Shown: in pieces, positions 52,871-63,136 of the stretch
How the letters are laid out: each line of letters starts with the position of its first letter
Numbering within the stretch: position 1 is the first letter of the stretch
NCBI GenBank assembly: GCA_963920705.1
Contig: CAWUCO010000060.1
Span: 744,001 to 808,000 of the forward strand
DNA length: 64,000 nt
Direction: 5' to 3'
From: Odiellus spinosus
Lineage: Eukaryota; Arthropoda; Arachnida; Opiliones; Phalangiidae
The notes under the pieces: model-generated
What the model saw: only the letters and a program-made list of their open reading frames with translations
Told to the model about the DNA's origin: nothing
The model's database searches: none
Position numbers and translations under genes: made by a program

Positions 52871-55800
52871 CTATACTTTGGAAATTTGTAAATCTATACT
52901 TGGGAAATTTGTGGATCTATACTTGGGAAATTTGTAAATCTATACTTGGGAAATTTGTAAATCTATACTTGGGAAATTTGTAAATCTATACTTGGGAAAT
53001 TTGTAAATCTATACTTGGGAAATTTGTAAATCAATACTTGGGAAATTTGTAAATCAATACTTGTGAAATTTGTAAATTTATACTTGGGAAATTTGTAAAT
53101 TTATACTTGGGAAATTTGTAAATCTATACTTGGGAAATTTGTAAATCAATACTTGGGAAATTTGTAAATCAATACTTGTGAAATTTGTAAAACTATACTT
53201 GGGAAATTTGTGGATCTATACTTGGGAAATTTGTGGATCTATACTTTGGAAATTTGTAAATCTATACTTGGGAAAGTTGTAAATCTATGCTTGGGAAATT
53301 TGTAAATCTATACTTTGGAAATTTGTAAATCTATACTTGGGAAATTTGTAAATCTATACTTGGGAAATTTGTAAATCTATACTTGGGAAATTTGTGGATC
53401 TATACTTGGGAAATTTGTGGATCTATACTTGGGAAATTTGTGGATAAATACTTGGGAAATTTGTTTATAAATACTTGGGAAATTTGTGGAAAAATACTTG
53501 GGAAATTTGTGAATCTTTACTTGCGAAATTTGTGGATCTATACTTGGGAAATTTGTAAATCTATACTTGGGAAATTTGTAAATCTATACTTTGGAAATTT
53601 GTAAATCTATACTTGGGAAATTTGTAAATCTATACTTGGGAAATTTGTAAATCTATACTTGGGAAATTTGTAAATCTATAATTGGGAAATTTGGTAATCT
53701 ATACTTGGGAAATTTGTGGATCTATACTTGGGAAATTTGTGGATCTATACTTGGGAAATTTATGGATCTATACTTGGGAAATTTGTGGATCTATACTTGG
53801 GAAATTTGTAAATCTATACTTGGGAAATTTGTAAATCTATACTTGGGAAATTTGTAAATCTATACTTGGGAAATTTGTGGATAAATACTTGGGAAATTTG
53901 TGGATAAATACTTGGGAAATTTGTTTATAAATACTTGGGAAATTTGTGGATAAATACTTGGGAAATTTGTGGATCTATACTTGGGAAATTTGTGGATCTA
54001 TACTTGGGAAATTTGTGGATCTATACTTGGGAAATTTGTGGATCTATACTTGGGAAATTTGTGGATCTATACTTGGGAAATTTGTGGATCTATACTTGGG
54101 AAATTTTTGGATCTATACTTGGGAAATTTGTGGATCTATACTTGGGAAATTAATGGATCTATACTTGGGAAATTTGTAAATCTATACTTGGGAAATTTGT
54201 AAATCTATACTTGGGAAATTTGTGGATAAATACTTGGGAAATTTGTGGATAAATACTTGGGGAATTTGTTTATAAATACTTGGGAAATGTGTGGATAAAT
54301 ACTTGGGAAATTTGTGGATCTATACTTGGGAAATTTGTGGATCTATACTTGGGAAATTTGTGGATCTATACTTGGGAAATTTGTGGATCTATACTTTGGA
54401 AATTTGTAAATCTATACTTGGGAAAGTTGTAAATCTATGCTTGGGAAATTTGTAAATCTATACTTTGGAAATTTGTAAATCTATACTTGGGAAATTTGTA
54501 AATCTATACTTGGTAAATTTGTAAATCTATACTTGGGAAATTTGTAAATCTATACTTGGGAAATTTGTAAATCTATACTTGGGAAATTTGTGGATCTATA
54601 CTTGGGAAATTTGTGGATCTATACTTGGGAAATTTGTGGATAAATACTTGGGAAATTTGTTTATAAATACTTGGAAAATTTGTGGAAAAATACTTGGGAA
54701 ATTTGTGAATCTTTACTTGCGAAATTTGTGGATCTATACTTGGGAAATTTGTAAATCTATACTTGGGAAATTTGTAAATCTATACTTTGGAAATTTGTAA
54801 ATCTATACTTGGGAAATTTGTAAATCTATACTTGGGAAATTTGTAAATCTATACTTGGGAAATTTGTAAATCTATAATTGGGAAATTTGTAAATCTATAC
54901 TTGGGAAATTTGTGGATCTATACTTGGGAAATTTGTGGATCTATACTTGGGAAATTTATGGATCTATACTTGGGAAATTTGTGGATCTATACTTGGGAAA
55001 TTTGTGGATCTATACTTGGGAAATTTGTGGATCTATACTTGGGAAATTTGTGGATAAATACTTGGGAAATTTGTGGATAAATACTTGGGAAATTTGTAAA
55101 TCTATACTTGGGAAATTTGTAAATCTATACTTGGCAAATTTGTAAATCTATACTTGGGAAATTTGTAAATCTATACTTGGGAAATTTGTGGATCTATACT
55201 TGGGAAATTTGTGGATCTATACTTGGGAAATTTATGGATCTATACTTGGGAAATTTGTGGATCTATACTTGGGAAATTTGTGGATCTATACTTGGGAAAT
55301 TTGTAAATCTATACTTGGGAAATTTGTAAATCTATACTTGGGAAATTTGTAAATCTATACTTGGGAAATTTGTAAATCTATACTTGGGAAATTTGTAAAT
55401 CTATACTTGGGAAATTTGTGAATAAATACTTGGGAAATTTGTGGATAAATACTTGGGAAATTTGTGGATAAATACTTGGGAAATTTGTTTATAAATACTT
55501 GGGAAATTTGTGGATCTATACTTGGGAAATTTGTGGATCTATACTTGGCAAATTTGTGGATCTATACTTGGGAAATTTGTGGATCTATACTTGGGAAATT
55601 TGTAAATCTATACTTTTGAAATTTGTAAAACTATACTTGGGAAATTTGTGGATCTATACTTGGGAAATTTGTAAATCTATACTTGGGAAATTTGTAAATC
55701 TATACTTGGGAAATTTGTAAATCTATACTTGGGAAATTTATAAATCAATACTTGGGAAATTTGTAAATCTATACTTGGGAAATTTGTAAATCTATACTTG

Positions 55801-56709
55801 GGAAATTTGTAAATCTATACTTGGGAAATTTGTAAATCAATACTTGTGAAATTTGTAAAACTATACTTGGGAAATTTGTGGATCTATACTTGGAAATTTG
55901 TGGATCTATACTTTGGAAATTTGTAAATCTATACTTGGGAAATTTGTAAATCTATGCTTGGGAAATTTGTAAATCTATACTTTGGAAATTTGTAAATCTA
56001 TACTTGGGAAATTTGTAAATCTATACTTGGGAAATTTGTAAATCTATACTTGGGAAATTTGTAAATCTATACTTGGGAAATTTGTAAATCTATACTTGGG
56101 AAATTTGTAAATCTATACTTTGGAAATTTTTAAATTTATACTTGAGAAATTTGTAAATCTATACTTGGGAAATTTGTAAATCCATACTTTGGAAATTTGT
56201 AAATCTATAATTGGGAAATTTGTAAATCTATACTTGGGAAATTTGTGGATCTATACTTGGGAAATTTGTGGATCTATACTTGGGAAATTTGTGGATCTAT
56301 ACTTTGGAAATTTGTAAATCTATACTTGGGAAATTTGTGGATCTATACTTGGGAAATTTGTAAATCTATACTTGGGAAATTTGTAAATCTATACTTGGGA
56401 AATTTGTAAATCTATACTTGGGAAATTTATAAATCAATACTTGGGAAATTTGTAAATCTATACTTTTGAAATTTGTAAAACTATACTTGGGAAATTTGTG
56501 GATCTATACTTTGGAAATTTGTAAATCTATACTTGGGAAATTTGTGGATCTATATTTGGGAAATTTTTAAATCTATACTTGGGAAATTTGTAAATCTATA
56601 CTTGGGAAATTTGTAAATCTATACTTGGGAAATTTATAAATCTATACTTGGGAAATTTGTAAATCTATACTTTTGAAATTTGTAAAACTATACTTGGGAA
56701 ATTTGTGAA
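52871..56709 (+). repeat. 3840-bp tandem duplication, copy 1 (IV/II hybrid)
   Basis: The first half (to about 55100) has family IV marks: F-GTAAATTTATAC twice, TTGGGAAAGTTG (about 53273 and 54423), D-E-GAATCTTTAC-TTGCG, K with TTGGTAATC (about 53691), long B blocks, AATTAATGGATC and GTGTGG-C. Two B-B-C-D-E blocks lie 1196 bp apart (53383 and 54579). The second half (55.2-56.7 kb) has family II marks: ATAAATCAATAC, F-G, the 22-bp ACTTGGAAATTTG (about 55890), I, H-J, TCCATACTTTGG (about 56181), K and ACTTTTG-GTAAAAC. The copy therefore joins two families in one unit of 167 monomers minus one base. Confidence 0.9.
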
Positions 56710-59700
56710 TCTATACTTTGGAAATTTGTAAATCTATACTTGGGAAATTTGTGGATCTATACTTGGGAAATTTGTAAATCTATACTTGGGAAATTTGTAA
56801 ATCTATACTTGGGAAATTTGTAAATCTATACTTGGGAAATTTGTAAATCTATACTTGGGAAATTTGTAAATCAATACTTGGGAAATTTGTAAATCAATAC
56901 TTGTGAAATTTGTAAATTTATACTTGGGAAATTTGTAAATTTATACTTGGGAAATTTGTAAATCTATACTTGGGAAATTTGTAAATCAATACTTGGGAAA
57001 TTTGTAAATCAATACTTGTGAAATTTGTAAAACTATACTTGGGAAATTTGTGGATCTATACTTGGGAAATTTGTGGATCTATACTTTGGAAATTTGTAAA
57101 TCTATACTTGGGAAAGTTGTAAATCTATGCTTGGGAAATTTGTAAATCTATACTTTGGAAATTTGTAAATCTATACTTGGGAAATTTGTAAATCTATACT
57201 TGGGAAATTTGTAAATCTATACTTGGGAAATTTGTGGATCTATACTTGGGAAATTTGTGGATCTATACTTGGGAAATTTGTGGATAAATACTTGGGAAAT
57301 TTGTTTATAAATACTTGGGAAATTTGTGGAAAAATACTTGGGAAATTTGTGAATCTTTACTTGCGAAATTTGTGGATCTATACTTGGGAAATTTGTAAAT
57401 CTATACTTGGGAAATTTGTAAATCTATACTTTGGAAATTTGTAAATCTATACTTGGGAAATTTGTAAATCTATACTTGGGAAATTTGTAAATCTATAATT
57501 GGGAAATTTGGTAATCTATACTTGGGAAATTTGTGGATCTATACTTGGGAAATTTGTGGATCTATACTTGGGAAATTTATGGATCTATACTTGGGAAATT
57601 TGTGGATCTATACTTAGGAAATTTGTGGATCTATACTTGGGAAATTTGTAAATCTATACTTGGGAAATTTGTAAATCTATACTTGGGAAATTTGTAAATC
57701 TATACTTGGGAAATTTGTGGATAAATACTTGGGAAATTTGTGGATAAATACTTGGGAAATTTGTTTATAAATACTTGGGAAATTTGTGGATAAATACTTG
57801 GGAAATTTGTGGATCTATACTTGGGAAATTTGTGGATCTATACTTGGGAAATTTGTGGATCTATACTTGGGAAATTTGTGGATCTATACTTGGGAAATTT
57901 GTGGATCTATACTTGGGAAATTTGTGGATCTATACTTGGGAAATTTTTGGATCTATACTTGGGAAATTTGTGGATCTATACTTGGGAAATTAATGGATCT
58001 ATACTTGGGAAATTTGTAAATCTATACTTGGGAAATTTGTAAATCTATACTTGGGAAATTTGTGGATAAATACTTGGGAAATTTGTGGATAAATACTTGG
58101 GGAATTTGTTTATAAATACTTGGGAAATGTGTGGATAAATACTTGGGAAATTTGTGGATCTATACTTGGGAAATTTGTGGATCTATACTTGGGAAATTTG
58201 TGGATCTATACTTGGGAAATTTGTGGATCTATACTTTGGAAATTTGTAAATCTATACTTGGGAAAGTTGTAAATCTATGCTTGGGAAATTTGTAAATCTA
58301 TACTTTGGAAATTTGTAAATCTATACTTGGGAAATTTGTAAATCTATACTTGGTAAATTTGTAAATCTATACTTGGGAAATTTGTAAATCTATACTTGGG
58401 AAATTTGTAAATCTATACTTGGGAAATTTGTGGATCTATACTTGGGAAATTTGTGGATCTATACTTGGGAAATTTGTGGATAAATACTTGGGAAATTTGT
58501 TTATAAATACTTGGAAAATTTGTGGAAAAATACTTGGGAAATTTGTGAATCTTTACTTGCGAAATTTGTGGATCTATACTTGGGAAATTTGTAAATCTAT
58601 ACTTGGGAAATTTGTAAATCTATACTTTGGAAATTTGTAAATCTATACTTGGGAAATTTGTAAATCTATACTTGGGAAATTTGTAAATCTATACTTGGGA
58701 AATTTGTAAATCTATAATTGGGAAATTTGTAAATCTATACTTGGGAAATTTGTGGATCTATACTTGGGAAATTTGTGGATCTATACTTGGGAAATTTATG
58801 GATCTATACTTGGGAAATTTTTGGATCTATACTTGGGAAATTTGTGGATCTATACTTGGGAAATTTGTGGATCTATACTTGGGAAATTTGTGGATAAATA
58901 CTTGGGAAATTTGTGGATAAATACTTGGGAAATTTGTAAATCTATACTTGGGAAATTTGTAAATCTATACTTGGCAAATTTGTAAATCTATACTTGGGAA
59001 ATTTGTAAATCTATACTTGGGAAATTTGTGGATCTATACTTGGGAAATTTGTGGATCTATACTTGGGAAATTTATGGATCTATACTTGGGAAATTTGTGG
59101 ATCTATACTTGGGAAATTTGTGGATCTATACTTGGGAAATTTGTAAATCTATACTTGGGAAATTTGTAAATCTATACTTGGGAAATTTGTAAATCTATAC
59201 TTGGGAAATTTGTAAATCTATACTTGGGAAATTTGTAAATCTATACTTGGGAAATTTGTGAATAAATACTTGGGAAATTTGTGGATAAATACTTGGGAAA
59301 TTTGTGGATAAATACTTGGGAAATTTGTTTATAAATACTTGGGAAATTTGTGGATCTATACTTGGGAAATTTGTGGATCTATACTTGGGAAATTTGTGGA
59401 TCTATACTTGGGAAATTTGTGGATCTATACTTGGGAAATTTGTAAATCTATACTTTTGAAATTTGTAAAACTATACTTGGGAAATTTGTGGATCTATACT
59501 TGGGAAATTTGTAAATCTATACTTGGGAAATTTGTAAATCTATACTTGGGAAATTTGTAAATCTATACTTGGGAAATTTATAAATCAATACTTGGGAAAT
59601 TTGTAAATCTATACTTGGGAAATTTGTAAATCTATACTTGGGAAATTTGTAAATCTATACTTGGGAAATTTGTAAATCTATACTTGGGAAATTTGTAAAT

Positions 59701-60682
59701 CAATACTTGTGAAATTTGTAAAACTATACTTGGGAAATTTGTGGATCTATACTTGGAAATTTGTGGATCTATACTTTGGAAATTTGTAAATCTATACTTG
59801 GGAAATTTGTAAATCTATGCTTGGGAAATTTGTAAATCTATACTTGGGAAATTTGTAAATCTATACTTGGGAAATTTGTAAATCTATACTTGGGAAATTT
59901 GTAAATCTATACTTGGGAAATTTGTAAATCTATACTTGGGAAATTTGTAAATCTATACTTTGGAAATTTTTAAATTTATACTTGAGAAATTTGTAAATCT
60001 ATACTTGGGAAATTTGTAAATCCATACTTTGGAAATTTGTAAATCTATAATTGGGAAATTTGTAAATCTATACTTGGGAAATTTGTGTATCTATACTTGG
60101 GAAATTTGTGGATCTATACTTGGGAAATTTGTGGATCTATACTTTGGAAATTTGTAAATCTATACTTGGGAAATTTGTGGATCTATACTTGGGAAATTTG
60201 TAAATCTATACTTGGGAAATTTGTAAATCTATACTTGGGAAATTTGTAAATCTATACTTGGGAAATTTATAAATCAATACTTGGGAAATTTGTAAATCTA
60301 TACTTTTGAAATTTGTAAAACTATACTTGGGAAATTTGTGGATCTATACTTTGGAAATTTGTAAATCTATACTTGGGAAATTTGTGGATCTATATTTGGG
60401 AAATTTTTAAATCTATACTTGGGAAATTTGTAAATCTATACTTGGGAAATTTGTAAATCTATACTTGGGAAATTTATAAATCTATACTTGGGAAATTTGT
60501 AAATCTATACTTTTGAAATTTGTAAAACTATACTTGGGAAATTTGTGAATCTATACTTTGGAAATTTGTAAATCTATACTTGGGAAATTTGTGGATCTAT
60601 ACTTGGGAAATTTGTAAATCTATACTTGGGAAATTTGTAAATCTATACTTGGGAAATTTGTAAATCTATACTTGGGAAATTT
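56710..60682 (+). repeat. 3840-bp tandem duplication, copy 2 (IV/II hybrid)
   Basis: Repeats copy 1 at 3840 bp. It shows two pairs of compensating changes. Near 57490 a type-A unit before K is missing, and near 57615 a B unit with TTAGGAAATTTG is added. Near 59670 a type-A unit is added before F, and near 59845 an H unit after I is missing. Each pair restores the exact register. Other differences are TTTTTGGATC at about 58819 and GTGTATC at about 60087. Agreement with copy 1 ends near 60682. The J/K group at about 59961 recurs at 60881, a further 920-bp (40-unit) relation. Confidence 0.9.
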
Positions 60683-61479
60683 ATAAATCAATACTTGGGA
60701 AATTTGTAAATCTATACTTGGGAAATTTGTAAATCTATACTTGGGAAATTTGTAAATCTATACTTGGGAAATTTGTAAATCTATACTTGGGAAATTTGTA
60801 AATCTATACTTGGGAAATTTGTAAATCTATACTTGGGAAATTTGTAAATCTATACTTGGGAAATTTGTAAATCTATACTTTGGAAATTTTTAAATTTATA
60901 CTTGAGAAATTTGTAAATCTATACTTGGGAAATTTGTAAATCTATACTTTGGAAATTTGTAAATCTATAATTGGGAAATTTGTAAATCTATACTTGGGAA
61001 ATTTGTGGATCTATACTTGGGAAATTTGTGGATCTATACTTGGGAAATTTGTGGATCTATACTTTGGAAATTTGTAAATCTATACTTGGGAAATTTGTGG
61101 ATCTATACTTGGGAAATTTGTGGATAAATACTTGGGAAATTTGTAAATCTATACTTGGGAAATTTGTAAATCTAAACTTGGGAAATTTGTAAATCTATAC
61201 TTGGGAAATTTGTAAATCTATACTTGGGAAATTTGTAAATCTATACTTGGGAAATTTGTAAATCTATACTTGGGAAATTTATAAATCAATACTTGGGAAA
61301 TTTGTAAATCTATACTTGGGAAATTTGTAAATCAATACTTGTGAAATTTGTAAATCTATACTTGGGAAATTTGTAAATCTATACTTGGGAAATTTGTAAA
61401 TCTATACTTGGGAAATTTGTAAATCTATACTTGGGAAATTTGTAAATCTATACTTGGGAAATTTGTAAATCTATACTTG
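60683..61479 (+). repeat. Family II HOR resuming after the hybrid region
   Basis: Contains ATAAATCAATAC, a type-A run, H-J-A-A-H-K (about 60875-60970), a B block, one C unit (about 61121), CTAAACTTGGG, and an F unit followed by GTAAATCTATAC rather than G (about 61334). It leads into the first 24-bp GGTAAAATTT unit of this end of the window (about 61479). No gene is seen. Confidence 0.8.
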
Positions 61480-63136
61480 GTAAAATTTGTAAATCTATAC
61501 TTGGGAAATTTGTAAATCTATACTTGGGAAATTTGTAAATCAATACTTGGGAAATTTGTAAATCTATACTTGGTAAAATTTGTAAATCTATACTTGGGAA
61601 ATTTGTAAATCAATACTTGGGAAATTTGTGGATCTATACTTGGGAAATTTGTGGATCTATACTTTGGAAATTTGTATATCTATACTTGGGAAATTTGTAA
61701 ATCTATACTTGGGAAATTTGTAAATCTATACTTGGGAAATTTGTAAATCTATACTTGGGAAATTTGTAAATCTATACTTGGGATATTTGTAAATATATAC
61801 TTGGGAAATTTGTAAATCTATACTTGAGAAATTTGTAAATCTATACTTGGGAAATTTGTAAATCTATACTTGGGAAATTTGTAAATCTATACTTTTGAAA
61901 TTTGTAAAACTATACTTGGGAAATTTGTGGATCTATACTTTGGAAATTTGTAAATCTATACTTGGGAAATTTGTGGATCTATACTTGGGAAATTTGTAAA
62001 TCTATACTTGGGAAATTTGTAAATCTATACTTGGGAAATTTGTAAATCTATACTTGGGAAATTTATAAATCAATACTTGGGAAATTTGTAAATCTATACT
62101 TGGGAAATTTGTAAATCTATACTTGGGAAATTTGTAAATCAATACTTGTGAAATTTGTAAAACTATACTTGGGAAATTTGTGGATCTATACTTGGAAATT
62201 TGTGGATCTATACTTTGGAAATTTGTAAATCTATACTTGGGAAATTTGTAAATCTATGCTTGGGAAATTTGTAAATCTATACTTTGGAAATTTGTAAATC
62301 TATACTTGTGAAATTTGTAAATCAATACTTGTGAAATTTGTAAATCTATACTTGGGAAATTTGTAAATCTATACTTGGGAAATTTGTAAATCTATACTTG
62401 GTAAAATTTGTAAATCTATACTTGGGAAATTTGTAAATCAATACTTGGGAAATTTGTGGATCTATACTTGGGAAATTTGTGGATCTATACTTTGGAAATT
62501 TGTATATCTATACTTGGGAAATTTGTAAATCTATACTTGGGAAATTTGTAAATCTATACTTGGGAAATTTGTAAATCTATACTTGGGAAATTTGTAAATC
62601 TATACTTGGGATATTTGTAAATATATACTTGGGAAATTTGTAAATCTATACTTGAGAAATTTGTAAATCTATACTTGGGAAATTTGTAAATCTATACTTG
62701 GGAAATTTGTAAATCTATACTTTTGAAATTTGTAAAACTATACTTGGGAAATTTGTGGATCTATACTTTGGAAATTTGTAAATCTATACTTGGGAAATTT
62801 GTGGATCTATACTTGGGAAATTTGTAAATCTATACTTGGGAAATTTGTAAAGCTATACTTGGGAAATTTGTAAATCTATACTTGGGAAATTTATAAATCA
62901 ATACTTGGGAAATTTGTAAATCTATACTTGGGAAATTTGTAAATCTATACTTGGGAAATTTGTAAATCAATACTTGTGAAATTTGTAAAACTATACTTGG
63001 GAAATTTGTGGATCTATACTTGGAAATTTGTGGATCTATACTTTGGAAATTTGTAAATCTATACTTGGGAAATTTGTAAATCTATGCTTGGGAAATTTGT
63101 AAATCTATACTTTGGAAATTTGTAAATCTATACTTG
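61480..63136 (+). repeat. 828-bp (36-unit) tandem duplication, family II
   Basis: TTTGTATATC lies at 61671 and 62499, an offset of 828 bp. GGTAAAATTT (about 61570 and 62399), TTGGGATATTTGTAAATATATAC (written across units near 61780 and 62608), TTGAG (about 61825 and 62653), ACTTTTG-GTAAAAC and the 22-bp ACTTGGAAATTTG (about 62191 and 63021) all repeat at about the same spacing. A difference is GTAAAGCTATAC near 62847. The order is the same as in 9.6-15.4 kb, so this is a family II segment. Confidence 0.85.
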
